Assembly (NCBI RefSeq): GCF_000178455.1
Contig: NZ_ADNU01000037.1
Coordinates: 45,566-109,565, forward strand
Origin: Brevibacterium mcbrellneri ATCC 49030
GTDB lineage: Bacteria; Actinomycetota; Actinomycetes; Actinomycetales; Brevibacteriaceae
Direction: 5' to 3'
Length of the DNA: 64,000 nt
Position numbers and translations under genes: made by a program. The stretch's first letter is position 1. Each line of letters begins with the position of its first letter. The notes under the pieces were generated by a model, which was not told where the DNA came from, did not search any database, and worked only from the letters and a program-made list of their open reading frames with translations. Shown here in pieces: positions 35,987 through 45,262 of the stretch.

Positions 35987-37327
35987 CTACCGTTTCAGCG
36001 TCAGCTCAATCGCTTGGGCCAGGTTGCTCACTTCCTTCACCCGAATACCCTGAGGCAAGGTCACATCTGCCAGCGACCCGCTGGCAACCACGGCAGTGTC
36101 GATCCCCATGCGCGTAGCCTCTGCTAACCGTTGCCCCACGTTGGGCACGCGCCTAATCTCACCGGACAGGCTCAACTCGCCAATCGCCACCAACCGCGAA
36201 TACTGAGGCTTGTCCGCCGCAGCCGACGCCAACGCCAAAGCCACCGCCAGGTCAGCTGCCGGTTCTTGAATCTTCGCCCCGCCCACGGTCGACACAAAAA
36301 CATCAGACCGCGCCAAATTCATGCTCTTCGAGGCTACCGCGATGAGCATGGCCACACGGTTAGAATCCATTCCACTCACGGTTCGTCGAGGATTCCCACC
36401 GGCCGCCTCCAGAGTGAGCGCCTGCACCTCGATCACCAACGGGCGCTTCCCGTCCAGCGTCACCGTCAAACACGTGCCCGGAGCGTTAATTTGCGACCGC
36501 GACAAGAACAACCCGGACGGGTCGGATTCACTAGTGATCCCTTCTTCCGTCATGGCAAAGCACCCCACCTCGTCGGTGGGACCAAAACGGTTTTTAATCG
36601 CCCGCAACATGCGCAAACGCGTGTGCTTATCGCCTTCGAACGAACACACCACATCCACCAAGTGCTCCAACAGCCTGGGGCCCGCGACCGTCCCGTCCTT
36701 GGTGATGTGACCCACCAGCACGGTGGGCAGGTTACGCGCTTTCGCTGCCCGGATCACTGCGGACGCAACTTCCCGCACCTGTGTGACCCCACCCGGCACA
36801 CCTTCCACCCGGTCAGACGCCAAGGTCTGCACCGAATCCACAATGAGCAGCTCCGGGTCTTCCACCTCGATGAGCCCCAACACCGCCGCCAAGTCAGTTT
36901 CGTTTGCCAAGAGCAGATTGTCCGACAGCGCTCCCGTCCGTTCAGCTCGCAGGCGCACCTGCCCCTGCGATTCCTCACCGGTGACATACAAAACGCGCCT
37001 GCCAGCCTTCGCGGCTTTCGCAGACACATCGAGCAACAGCGTGGACTTACCCACCCCCGGTTCGCCGGCCAGCAGGATTACGGCACCTGGCACCAGTCCG
37101 CCTCCCAGCACGCGGTCAAGTTCGCTGACCCCGGTGGACGTCGCCGAGGCGGTGGTTGCGTCCACCTGTGTGACCGGGGTGGCGCGTTTGCCAGAAAAAG
37201 TAGCTTGGGTCTTGACGGACACACCTGGGCCGGCACTTTCTTCAAGGGTTCCCCACGACTGGCACTTGGGGCACTTTCCCATCCACTTAGGGGTTGAAGA
37301 TCCACATTCGCTACACGTGTACGCCAT
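35987..37327 (-). CDS. radA: DNA repair protein RadA (Sms)
   Basis: RecA-like branch-migration ATPase that processes recombination intermediates. The N-terminal zinc finger is CSECGSSTPKWMGKCPKC, Walker A is GEPGVGKST near residues 90-98, the RadA-specific KNRFG motif is present, and a Lon-like C-terminal domain follows. I choose the start at 37327 (MAYTCSECG), giving 446 residues; an ATG seven codons upstream is less likely. disA, its usual neighbour, is not found downstream. Confidence 0.96.
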   Translation of the reverse strand: MAYTCSECGSSTPKWMGKCPKCQSWGTLEESAGPGVSVKTQATFSGKRATPVTQVDATTASATSTGVSELDRVLGGGLVPGAVILLAGEPGVGKSTLLLDVSAKAAKAGRRVLYVTGEESQGQVRLRAERTGALSDNLLLANETDLAAVLGLIEVEDPELLIVDSVQTLASDRVEGVPGGVTQVREVASAVIRAAKARNLPTVLVGHITKDGTVAGPRLLEHLVDVVCSFEGDKHTRLRMLRAIKNRFGPTDEVGCFAMTEEGITSESDPSGLFLSRSQINAPGTCLTVTLDGKRPLVIEVQALTLEAAGGNPRRTVSGMDSNRVAMLIAVASKSMNLARSDVFVSTVGGAKIQEPAADLAVALALASAAADKPQYSRLVAIGELSLSGEIRRVPNVGQRLAEATRMGIDTAVVASGSLADVTLPQGIRVKEVSNLAQAIELTLKR

Positions 37328-37349
37328 AGATCTATGTTCCCATGACACC

Positions 37350-37355
37350 TACACT
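37350..37355 (+). promoter_or_regulatory. -10 element before the ABM protein
   Basis: TACACT lies seven bases before the ATG at 37363, with no ribosome site, fitting leaderless transcription divergent from radA. Confidence 0.5.
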
Positions 37356-37362
37356 GGGGACT

Positions 37363-37680
37363 ATGTACTTCATTGTTGTGAAATATGACGTCAAACCAGA
37401 ATCCGTCGACCAGTGGCCTGAAATCGTTCGCGAGTTCACCGAGGCCACTCGTGCTGAAGAAGGAAACTTGTTCTTCGAATGGTCCAAGAGCCTCGAAAAA
37501 GACAACCAGTACGTGCTGGTTGAAGGTTTCACCGACGAAGGTGCTGAACCTCACGTCACCAGTGACCACTTTGCCAAGGGTATCGAAGCTATGCGCCCGC
37601 ACCTACTTTCGACCCCGCAGATCGTTTCCCGCCAGGTTGAAGGCAACGGGTTCGAAGATATGGGCGAACTGAAGATCTAA
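37363..37680 (+). CDS. Antibiotic biosynthesis monooxygenase (ABM) domain protein, YgiN-like
   Basis: A 105-residue single ABM ferredoxin-like domain. It begins MYFIVVKYDVKPESV, with EEGNLFFEWSKSLEKDNQYV and the dimer-interface-like HVTSDHFAKGIEAM. Such proteins act as small quinol monooxygenases or stress-related enzymes without added cofactor. The true substrate is unknown. It is transcribed divergently from radA and converges on the ECF genes. Confidence 0.85.
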   Translation: MYFIVVKYDVKPESVDQWPEIVREFTEATRAEEGNLFFEWSKSLEKDNQYVLVEGFTDEGAEPHVTSDHFAKGIEAMRPHLLSTPQIVSRQVEGNGFEDMGELKI

Positions 37681-37708
37681 CGACACCCTGACCGGGCTGC
37701 CACCAGAT

Positions 37709-38488
37709 CTAACTCAAAATAAAGTTCCAATTCCCGGTGGCCACCGATGCGGTGATGCAGGTTGCGGCCAGCACGCCTGCACACCCCATCGCCACCCAGT
37801 CGCGGGCTCCCAGGCTCACCCGACGAGTCCACGTGCGGCCCTTGGTACCAAACGCACGCCCCTCCATCGCCATCGCTAAGCGCACAGCTCGCCGAATAGC
37901 CTCGGTCAGCAACGCGAACGCGATAGGAAGAAAGTCGCGAAGGCCCCCAAAGAAACCTCCGTGGGCAACACCTCGGGCACGGCGGGCAAACCGGATCGTC
38001 TCCAACTGTTCTGACAAGAGCCCCGCCAAACGCGCGGCCCCCAAAGCCCCCAAAACGAACCGTTCAGGCATCTTTAACAGCTGGACCAGAGAATCAGCCA
38101 GCTCAGTCGAATCGATTGAAAACGCTAAAACCACGCACGGCAGCGACATCGCGAGCGAGCGCAAAAACAGCGCAAACCCCACCTCAACCGACCTGGCCGT
38201 CACCTCATACGGACCAAAGTTGAACAGGACCGGGCCAGCCCCTTCGGCCAACAGAACAGTTGCCCACCCCGTTGCAAACGCGGCCAGCGGAATGAACCAC
38301 AAGTGGGTAAACAACCGCTTCACAGGAAACCCAGTCAGCGGGAAAAACACAATCACAAAAACCATCATGAGTGACGCGCTGACCACGTCAATCGACAGGA
38401 CAACCCCCACCGTAATCAGCAACATAATGGCGATCTTGGTGAGCGGGTTAGTGCGGGTGAGCGGAGTAGAACGAACCTCAAATCCCAT
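37709..38488 (-). CDS. ykoC: ECF transporter transmembrane component EcfT (YkoC-like)
   Basis: Energy-coupling T component of 259 residues with about five to six membrane helices and the C-terminal coupling region. A short conserved Arg-Ala-Arg segment (FARRARGVAHGG) matches the ATPase-contact motif of EcfT. Its start overlaps the end of the duplicated ATPase. It is the last gene of a riboswitch-controlled operon and so likely serves the YkoE-type S component. Confidence 0.9.
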   Translation of the reverse strand: MGFEVRSTPLTRTNPLTKIAIMLLITVGVVLSIDVVSASLMMVFVIVFFPLTGFPVKRLFTHLWFIPLAAFATGWATVLLAEGAGPVLFNFGPYEVTARSVEVGFALFLRSLAMSLPCVVLAFSIDSTELADSLVQLLKMPERFVLGALGAARLAGLLSEQLETIRFARRARGVAHGGFFGGLRDFLPIAFALLTEAIRRAVRLAMAMEGRAFGTKGRTWTRRVSLGARDWVAMGCAGVLAATCITASVATGNWNFILS

Positions 38489-39863
38489 ACTCGTCAGCCC
38501 CCACTGCGTGAATAAAATCCGGGTCGTGCGTCACTGTGAGCAGTGCAGCCCCGCCATCAACCGCCTCGTTGAGTAACCGGGCCAACTCCCGCCAGCTGTG
38601 CGCATCTTGCCCAAACGTGGGCTCGTCCACAATGAGAACTGGCGCGGCCAGCATGCACGCGACACTCAACCGCCGCTTTTCGCCACCGCTGAGCGTGGAC
38701 GGGTGCGCCAACGCCACATGGTCAAGCCGCAACCGCTCCAACACCGAGTCCGGGTCCACCCCGCCCAAAACCAGCTCGTCACGCACCGTGCGAGTGACGA
38801 ACTGGTGCTCAGGAGTCTGAAACACCTTCCCAATCCTGCGCGCCAACGTCCGGGCCTTCCACTTATGCGGGCTGGCGCTACGCACAGGAAACTCCGGCGC
38901 CCAGGCTTGTAGTTCCGGGCTTGCTGTGACCTGCCCCGCCCGAGGTCGCAAGAGCCCCGCTACCGTCAGCGCCGCCGTGGACTTTCCGGCCCCGTTGGCT
39001 CCCGTGATTGCCAACGCTTGACCTTGTGCCAGGGAAAACGCCACGTGGTTGACGTCTGCCTGGCGACCCACTGTGGCGTCGACCTGGAGCAGCTGCGGGC
39101 CGGTGGCCTCACGCATTATCCGACGCTTGGGCCGTACGTGGCTCAACCACAAGCCGGCGTCTTCCAACTCCTGCCGGTGCGTCTCCATGATGTGGTGTGG
39201 CGGGCCGTCCGCAATGACCCCGGTGGGGGAGAGGACCACCATGCGATCCACGTGTTGGGCCCATAGATCCAAACGGTGCTCAACAACCAGCAACGTCGCA
39301 CCGGTCTCATCCGCAGACCGGATCACAGCATCCCGCAACCCAGGAGCCGACTGTGGGTCAATGTTTGCCGTGGGTTCGTCCAGCAAAATAATCGACGGAC
39401 GCATCGCTAAAACCCCAGCAAGAGCAACCCGCTGCTTCTGCCCACCCGACAGCTTGGCTGTGGGCCACTCTGGCGGAAATGGCAACCCCACCGTCTCCAT
39501 AGCCCACTGGACACGCTCAGCGATCTCCTCAACCGGAACCCGCAGATTCTCAGCCCCAAACGCAATGTCAGGGCCAATTCGTGACAACACCGCCTGCGAA
39601 TCCGGGTCCTGCAAAACCAAGCCGGTACGACCTCGGGTAGGGTCCGGGGCCGTGCCGTCGATGAGCAACTGCCCAAATTGAGTCCCCGACTCACTGGGCA
39701 AAACCCCGGCCACAGCGTGCAAGAACGTGGACTTGCCAGCCCCAGACGCGCCCGCAATCAGGACGCGCTCGCCAGCCGCAATGTCCAGCGAAATTCCGGT
39801 GAGGGCAGGTCGCTTACGGCCGGCGTGCTTCCACCCAAAATCGGTCGCGCGGAGGTGGCTCAC
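38478..39863 (-). CDS. ykoD: Duplicated ECF ATPase (fused EcfA1-EcfA2, YkoD-like)
   Basis: Two ABC nucleotide-binding domains in one 461-residue chain. The first has Walker A AGASGAGKST and signature LSGGQKQR; the second has GANGAGKSTAAL and LSGGEKRR. It powers vitamin uptake together with EcfT. The GTG start overlaps the S component stop as GTGA and its end overlaps ecfT. The fused-ATPase layout is that of YkoEDC thiamine-precursor importers. Confidence 0.94.
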   Translation of the reverse strand: MSHLRATDFGWKHAGRKRPALTGISLDIAAGERVLIAGASGAGKSTFLHAVAGVLPSESGTQFGQLLIDGTAPDPTRGRTGLVLQDPDSQAVLSRIGPDIAFGAENLRVPVEEIAERVQWAMETVGLPFPPEWPTAKLSGGQKQRVALAGVLAMRPSIILLDEPTANIDPQSAPGLRDAVIRSADETGATLLVVEHRLDLWAQHVDRMVVLSPTGVIADGPPHHIMETHRQELEDAGLWLSHVRPKRRIMREATGPQLLQVDATVGRQADVNHVAFSLAQGQALAITGANGAGKSTAALTVAGLLRPRAGQVTASPELQAWAPEFPVRSASPHKWKARTLARRIGKVFQTPEHQFVTRTVRDELVLGGVDPDSVLERLRLDHVALAHPSTLSGGEKRRLSVACMLAAPVLIVDEPTFGQDAHSWRELARLLNEAVDGGAALLTVTHDPDFIHAVGADEYGI

Positions 39864-40468
39864 ACCTCGCGCCCGGTGTTACCAGAAGCAAACGCGTTGA
39901 GCGCCCCAGCTGAAGCGAGCATGCGTGTGAGCAACCATGGGATCACCCCAGCCAAAACGGCTGATGACAGCACGGCAAGACCGGTGTAAGCAACCCGGAA
40001 GCCCAACGACCATTCCGCAAGGTAAATGATCGATTCGTGAACACCCATGAACAGTCCCGCAAGCATGGCTGCCAGAATGCTCACGGGGAGCGTGAACTTG
40101 CGGTACCTGAACGCGGCAAACACGAGCTCCGCACCCAGCCCCTGCAAGAACCCAGAGAACACCGCAACCACACCAAAGTGGGAGCCCAAAACAGCCTCGA
40201 AAATCGCGGCCAGCAGCTCACAGAACAGCGCGGCACCCGGCTTGCGGATGATCATTGCGGCCAGCGGGCCCGCGAGCACCCACACGCCACCAAACAGCGC
40301 CACGGCAGGCGGGAAAGTCGTGGCAAACAGCAACTCAAAGCCACTCCACAGAGCTGCCCACAAGGCAAACAAAAGGCCAACCGCAACCGCGATTACGGCG
40401 CACACAACAATGTCAACAACTCGCCACGTGTTTGTGTGAGTCTTTACTGCTTCTGTCGTCGATGACAT
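39860..40468 (-). CDS. ykoE: ECF S component, YkoE family (thiamine or its HMP precursor)
   Basis: Substrate-binding membrane component of 202 residues with about five to six helices. The YkoE look is set by VAVGLLFALWAALW near the N-terminus and the conserved FGGVWVLAGPLAAMIIRKPGAA-type stretch. The start ATG at 40468 follows GGGAGGATAC; the upstream in-frame start lies in the riboswitch and is rejected. The TPP riboswitch in front supports thiamine-related import, probably hydroxymethylpyrimidine or thiamine itself. Confidence 0.92.
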   Translation of the reverse strand: MSSTTEAVKTHTNTWRVVDIVVCAVIAVAVGLLFALWAALWSGFELLFATTFPPAVALFGGVWVLAGPLAAMIIRKPGAALFCELLAAIFEAVLGSHFGVVAVFSGFLQGLGAELVFAAFRYRKFTLPVSILAAMLAGLFMGVHESIIYLAEWSLGFRVAYTGLAVLSSAVLAGVIPWLLTRMLASAGALNAFASGNTGREV

Positions 40469-40504
40469 GTATCCTCCCAAGGATTCAGGAGGGGTAAAGA
40501 GAAA

Positions 40505-40595
40505 CTCGACTCCCTTCGGCGGTCCTAACCGCATCAGGTTCGAGGGTCTGCATCAGCACTCTCAGCGCCCCTTCTGGCGCTCCCCTGTCGCGGAT
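40505..40595 (-). promoter_or_regulatory. TPP riboswitch (THI element)
   Basis: On the minus strand the conserved elements appear in order: GGGGAGC, CTGAGAGT, GACCCTCGAACCTGATG, CGGTTAG and CGAAGGGA. It lies about 40 bases upstream of the ykoE start. Thiamine pyrophosphate binding should repress ykoE-D-C. This match is highly characteristic. Confidence 0.95.
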
Positions 40596-40677
40596 CACAC
40601 ATTACAACACAAAAAGGGAGGGGAGAAACCTTGAGAAGAAACCGGCTACAGAACAGCCCGAGGTGTGCCCCGGCTTT

Positions 40678-41217
40678 CTATGGCAGGATCCCCAGGTGCG
40701 CAAGGGCTGCCTTCACGATGTGGTGCTGGCCGTGGCACATGTCGGCGATGATGTCGTCGCGCAGAAGCTCTTGGGGCGCAAACCAGTCAAAGCTCAACGC
40801 GTCTTGACGGGGCGTGCATTCGCCGCGCACCTGCAGGATGTAGCACAGGGCCACCGCGTGCTGGCGGGGGTCGTAGTGCTTGCTCACGCCTTGCGTGGGG
40901 AAGTATTCGGCCACGTGGAACGGGGTGAGCGAGGTGGGAAAAACCGGAAGTGCGAGGGGACCTAAGTCCTGTTCGCAGTGCCGGGCGAGCGCGTTCCGCA
41001 AGGTTTCGTGGAAGCGAACTCGGCCACCAACGATTTCGCGCCCTAAGGTCTGGTCTGGGAGGGTGCGCAGGAGGAGCCCAATCCGTTCAACCTCGCCACT
41101 GTCGCTCACTTGAACGGGCACTCCGTGCACATATGTAAGCGGCAATTTGCGCCGGAGGTTGTTGAGCTCTTCGGGTTCGAGCCAGTTTTCGTCGTAGTCC
41201 AAAGCGGTGCGCGTCAT
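40678..41217 (-). CDS. NUDIX hydrolase-like protein (DUF4916)
   Basis: A 179-residue protein of the NUDIX-related DUF4916 family, with GREIVGGRVRFHETLRNALARH in place of the classic GX5EX7REUXEE box. The classic catalytic Glu series is reduced, so hydrolase activity is uncertain. I take the ATG at 41217; an upstream in-frame start gives 15 more residues. It precedes the TPP-controlled operon on the same strand but is separated by the riboswitch. Confidence 0.75.
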   Translation of the reverse strand: MTRTALDYDENWLEPEELNNLRRKLPLTYVHGVPVQVSDSGEVERIGLLLRTLPDQTLGREIVGGRVRFHETLRNALARHCEQDLGPLALPVFPTSLTPFHVAEYFPTQGVSKHYDPRQHAVALCYILQVRGECTPRQDALSFDWFAPQELLRDDIIADMCHGQHHIVKAALAHLGILP

Positions 41218-41375
41218 AAAGCGATTTTCGCACAGATTTCGCTCACAGCGTAATGGCCTCACGTGGCCTTAACCGAAGAAGTCCATGTGAGGGCAACCCG
41301 CAGGCTAAACGCAGTTAACCCAGAAAAGTCACCATGTTTGCCGTCGTACATACGCCTGCCCAGAGGAGTTTTCGA

Positions 41376-42671
41376 ATGAAGATCACGTCGCTTGCCACCA
41401 CGCTCGGACTCGTTGCACTACTGTCTGCCGGTGGTCTGAGCCCCGCCCTGGGTACGGACGCCGAGGTGACGAAAAAGGCTGACATCTACAACCTCGGCCT
41501 GCAGGTAGGCGACCGCAATACCGACCGCGCATTCACGTGGTACACCAAGAAGGTCGGTAAGCAGAGCGTCAAGATCGCGCCGGCAAAAGACCTCGTGCGT
41601 GGCAAAATTCCAGAAGACGCGCGCCGAGTCAATGAAGAAAAATCGGGTGTGTCGATTGACCGTGCCCGCCTCTTCCACCAAGCGCACGTGACCGGACTGA
41701 AAGAAAACACCACGTACGCATATCAAGTGGGTTCCGATAAAAACGGCTGGTCGGACGTGTACACGTTCTCAACCCCCAAGTCTTTCTCCACGAACAGCGG
41801 AGAGTTCCTAGCCGTGGGCGACCCTCAGATCGGATCAGGCAACGGTGAACCCAACGACGCTGAAGGCTGGAACCGGACCGTCACCTCGGCCGCAAAGGCA
41901 CACCCGAACGCGCGCTTCCTCTTGAGCCTAGGCGACCAGATCGACACTGGCGCGGGCAAGCAATACGACGCTTTCTTCGCCCCAGAGGTCATGCGCACAC
42001 TCCCGCACATGACGATCAAGGGCAACCACGAAATGCTGAACCCCGTCAGCCACAATCAGCATTTCCGCCAGCCCAACCAAAAGGGCACAGGCAACTACTG
42101 GTACAAAGACGCAGGTGTGCTGTTTATTGTCCTGGACAGCAACAACCCCAACTGGAAAAAACACGGCCAGTTCATCAAGGACGTCAAAGCTGACCAAGGG
42201 AGCGACGTGAACTGGACAGTGCTCGCCTTCCACCACGCGCCGTATTCGTCTGGACCTCACCGTGACGACGCTGACGTGAAACGGTTGCGCAAAGAGCTTC
42301 CAAAGTACATCGCCGAGGCCGATGTCGACTTGGTGATGAACGGACACGATCACGTGTACACCCGGAGCTACTTGACAAACGGGGACGGCCACAAGGTCGC
42401 TGGTGCCCGCGGTGGTAGCAAGCAGGTGAAGAAGAAGGGCGAAACGATCTATGTGACCGCGACGTCGTCCAGCGGTTCTAAGTTCTACAACAACAAGGAA
42501 GGTGCTGACTGGGCTGCTGTGGCCAAAGGCAACAAAGTGCCTGGCTATGTGGGGGTGAAGGCTCAGCGTTGCTCGTTGCGCGTTACTGCTTATGAAGTGG
42601 CAACGACGGGGAAGCGCGGAACGCTCGACAGCTTCACGCTCACTGACCCATCCAACCGGGGCTGCAAGTAG
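41376..42671 (+). CDS. Secreted purple-acid-phosphatase-like metallophosphoesterase
   Basis: A 431-residue exported phosphoesterase. Residues 1 to about 27 form a signal peptide ending around GGLSPALG. A fibronectin-like N-terminal domain (about 35-135) precedes the calcineurin-like core with the metal motifs GDPQIG, SLGDQID, KGNHEM, AFHHAPYSS and NGHDHVYTRS. GAGGAG lies before the ATG; an upstream in-frame ATG is less likely. It probably releases phosphate from organic esters outside the cell. It stands alone as a transcription unit. Confidence 0.9.
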   Translation: MKITSLATTLGLVALLSAGGLSPALGTDAEVTKKADIYNLGLQVGDRNTDRAFTWYTKKVGKQSVKIAPAKDLVRGKIPEDARRVNEEKSGVSIDRARLFHQAHVTGLKENTTYAYQVGSDKNGWSDVYTFSTPKSFSTNSGEFLAVGDPQIGSGNGEPNDAEGWNRTVTSAAKAHPNARFLLSLGDQIDTGAGKQYDAFFAPEVMRTLPHMTIKGNHEMLNPVSHNQHFRQPNQKGTGNYWYKDAGVLFIVLDSNNPNWKKHGQFIKDVKADQGSDVNWTVLAFHHAPYSSGPHRDDADVKRLRKELPKYIAEADVDLVMNGHDHVYTRSYLTNGDGHKVAGARGGSKQVKKKGETIYVTATSSSGSKFYNNKEGADWAAVAKGNKVPGYVGVKAQRCSLRVTAYEVATTGKRGTLDSFTLTDPSNRGCK

Positions 42672-42716
42672 TACCCCACCTTCAACCTGCATTTGGGAAA
42701 CGCCGATCACGTCGTT

Positions 42717-42747
42717 TATCTTGATATCGAGATACTTGTGAAGTGTC
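42717..42747. promoter_or_regulatory. Operator-like palindromes upstream of prpDBC
   Basis: TATCTTGATATCGAGATA at 42717-42734 is an 18-bp palindrome with one mismatched pair, and the overlapping GATACTTGTGAAGTGTC (42730-42746) is an imperfect second one. They sit about 115-145 bases before prpD and are the best regulator-binding candidates in this gap. The regulator family is not identified. Confidence 0.6.
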
Positions 42748-42860
42748 TCATTGGCTTCCGGGTCGCAATCCGGGGCCGAGTGCTCAGGCGCTTCTCATAG
42801 GTAATAGAGTGGTAGACACCACATACGAATGCGGACAAGCCCGCGCGAAGGAGACCTCGC

Positions 42861-44357
42861 ATGATCAATCACGAAGTTCGTACGTACAAATCCTCAGAAA
42901 ACCTGCCACGTGAAGAGCAGCTGGCATACAAAATCGCTCAGGTTGCTGCTGACCCGGTAGAAGTTGACGCCGATGTCACTGACATGGTGATCAACCGCGT
43001 TATCGACAACGCTGCTGTTGCCGCCGCATCCGTGTTCCGTTCGGCCCCTAAGCACGCACGCGAACAGTCCCTGGCCCACAAGCTGGAGCCAGGATCCACC
43101 GTGTTCGGTGTTTCCAACGACACCCACATCTCACCTGAATGGGCAGCATGGGCAAACGGTGTCGCCGTTCGCGAACTCGACTTCCACGACACGTTCCTGG
43201 CCAAGGAATACTCCCACCCAGGTGACAACATTCCTGCCATCTTGGCTGTTGCTCAGCACAAGGGAATCGGCGGTAAAGACCTGGTCAACGGTATTGCCAC
43301 CGGTTACGAAATCCAGGTTGACCTGGTGAAGGGCATCTGCCTGCACGAACACAAGATTGACCACGTCGCTCACTTGGGCCCATCTGCAGCAGCTGGAATC
43401 GGTGCACTGCTCCACCTCCCAACTGACGTCATCTACCAGGCAGTTGGTCAGGCTCTGCACGTCACCACCGCAACCCGCCAGTCGCGTAAGGGTGAAATTT
43501 CCTCCTGGAAGGCTCACGCTCCTGCGTTCGCCGGCAAGATGGCTGTTGAAGCTGTTGACCGCGCTATGCGTGGCGAAGGCGCTCCAAGCCCCATCTACGA
43601 AGGTGAAGACGGCTTCATCGCATGGATCCTTTCCGGTCCTGAAGCCCGCTACACCGTTCCGCTGCCAGGCGCAGGCGAAGCAAAGCGCGCAATCCTGGAC
43701 ACCTACACCAAGGAACACTCCGCGGAATACCAGGCTCAGGCACTCATCGACTTGGCTCGCAGGATGGGCCGTGAAATCGACGACCTGTCCCAGATCGAAA
43801 AGATCACCATCCACACCTCACACCACACGCACAACGTGATTGGTACCGGTGCGAACGACCCGCAGAAGATGGACCCCAAGGCATCGCGTGAAACCCTTGA
43901 CCACTCGATCATGTACATCTTCGCTGTGGCCATGGAAGACCAGGGCTGGCACCACGAAAAGTCCTACGCGCCAGAACGCGCGGGACGCCCAGAAACTGTG
44001 GAACTGTGGCACAAGATCGAAACCCGCGAAGACCCAGAGTGGACTCGCCGCTACCACTCCACCGACCCAGACGAACTGGCATTCGGTGGCCGCGTAGAAA
44101 TCCTGTTCAAGGACGGCTCCACCAAGGTCGACGAAATCGCTGTTGCCGACGCTCACCCCAACGGTGCCCGTCCGTTCGTCCGCGAAAACTACGTTCAGAA
44201 GTTCCGCACGCTTGCAGAAGGCATCGTTTCGGAAGCAGAGCAGAACCGCTTCATCGAACTCGCCGAAAACCTGCCAAACCTCAGTGCCGACGAAATTCGC
44301 CAGCTCAACTTCGTGGTTGACGGGGCAGAAGAAATTACATCGAAGGGTATTTTCTAA
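42861..44357 (+). CDS. prpD: 2-Methylcitrate dehydratase
   Basis: Second step of the methylcitrate cycle for propionate, 2-methylcitrate to cis-aconitate analogue. The MmgE/PrpD-family length is 498 residues. Characteristic segments are [15 protein letters not shown], the catalytic-region [19 protein letters not shown], and the C-terminal [25 protein letters not shown] precedes the ATG. The stop overlaps prpB, and the order prpD-prpB-prpC forms a complete core operon. Confidence 0.96.
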   Translation: MINHEVRTYKSSENLPREEQLAYKIAQVAADPVEVDADVTDMVINRVIDNAAVAAASVFRSAPKHAREQSLAHKLEPGSTVFGVSNDTHISPEWAAWANGVAVRELDFHDTFLAKEYSHPGDNIPAILAVAQHKGIGGKDLVNGIATGYEIQVDLVKGICLHEHKIDHVAHLGPSAAAGIGALLHLPTDVIYQAVGQALHVTTATRQSRKGEISSWKAHAPAFAGKMAVEAVDRAMRGEGAPSPIYEGEDGFIAWILSGPEARYTVPLPGAGEAKRAILDTYTKEHSAEYQAQALIDLARRMGREIDDLSQIEKITIHTSHHTHNVIGTGANDPQKMDPKASRETLDHSIMYIFAVAMEDQGWHHEKSYAPERAGRPETVELWHKIETREDPEWTRRYHSTDPDELAFGGRVEILFKDGSTKVDEIAVADAHPNGARPFVRENYVQKFRTLAEGIVSEAEQNRFIELAENLPNLSADEIRQLNFVVDGAEEITSKGIF

Positions 44358-45262
44358 TGCTAGGTGCACAGACTCCCGCTCACGTTCGTCGTGAGAAGTT
44401 CCGGGAGCTGCTGGCCGGTGACAAACTGGTCCAGTTCCCCGGCGCAATCAACCCTATTAACGCGCAGCTCATTGAGCAGGCTGGTTTTGAAGGCGTCTAC
44501 ATTTCCGGTGGCGCGTTCTCGGCAGCCCAGGGTCTGCCTGACATTGGGTTGACTACGCTGACCGAGGTCGTTGACCACGGGCGTAACATCTCGCGGGTGA
44601 CCAACCTGCCCACCTTCATCGACGCTGACACCGGATGGGGCGAAGCGATGAACGTCGCTCGCACCGTTCAGGAATTTGAAGATGCAGGCGTTGCAGGAAT
44701 GCACCTGGAAGACCAGGTCAACCCCAAGCGTTGCGGCCACTTAGACGGGAAGGAAGTTGTTTCCACCGCCGAGATGGTCAAGCGTATCTCCGCTGCGGTC
44801 AAGGGTCGCCGTGACTCCAACTTCGTCCTGTGCGCGCGCACCGATTCGCGCGCAAAGGAAGGTTTGGACGCGGCAATTGACCGTGCGAAGGCCTACGTCG
44901 ACGCTGGCGCTGACCTCATCTTCCCTGAAGCTATGAAGGACCTCGGCGAGTTTGAATCCATGGCAAACGCTTTGGACGTTCCGATCCTTGCGAACATGAC
45001 TGAATTCGGGAAGAGCGAACTGTTCACCACCGAACAGCTCGCAAACGCTGGCGTGAAGCTGGTGATCTACCCGGTGACCACGTTGCGTATCGCTATGGGC
45101 GCCATTAAGCGTGGCCTCGAAGTGATCCGTCGTGAAGGAACACAGGAGTCGTTGGTCGACGGCATGCAGACACGTGCCGACCTCTACGACACGATTGACT
45201 ACGCCGCTTACAACGAATTTGACGCCGCCGTATTCAACTTTTCACAGGAGAACCACTCATGA
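44357..45262 (+). CDS. prpB: 2-Methylisocitrate lyase
   Basis: Splits methylisocitrate into pyruvate and succinate. The isocitrate-lyase superfamily signature KRCGHLDGK carries the catalytic Cys, and the phosphonopyruvate-type core includes ADTGWGEAMNVARTV with metal-binding Asp. The length is 301 residues. The ATG overlaps the prpD stop (TAATG), and the prpC start overlaps its own stop (ATGA). Confidence 0.96.
   Translation: MLGAQTPAHVRREKFRELLAGDKLVQFPGAINPINAQLIEQAGFEGVYISGGAFSAAQGLPDIGLTTLTEVVDHGRNISRVTNLPTFIDADTGWGEAMNVARTVQEFEDAGVAGMHLEDQVNPKRCGHLDGKEVVSTAEMVKRISAAVKGRRDSNFVLCARTDSRAKEGLDAAIDRAKAYVDAGADLIFPEAMKDLGEFESMANALDVPILANMTEFGKSELFTTEQLANAGVKLVIYPVTTLRIAMGAIKRGLEVIRREGTQESLVDGMQTRADLYDTIDYAAYNEFDAAVFNFSQENHS

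Noticed and set aside
36131..37297. 388-codon plus-strand frame opposite radA
   Set aside because: Fully covered by radA, which has complete motifs; the frame is His/Arg/Gln-rich and lacks a ribosome site.
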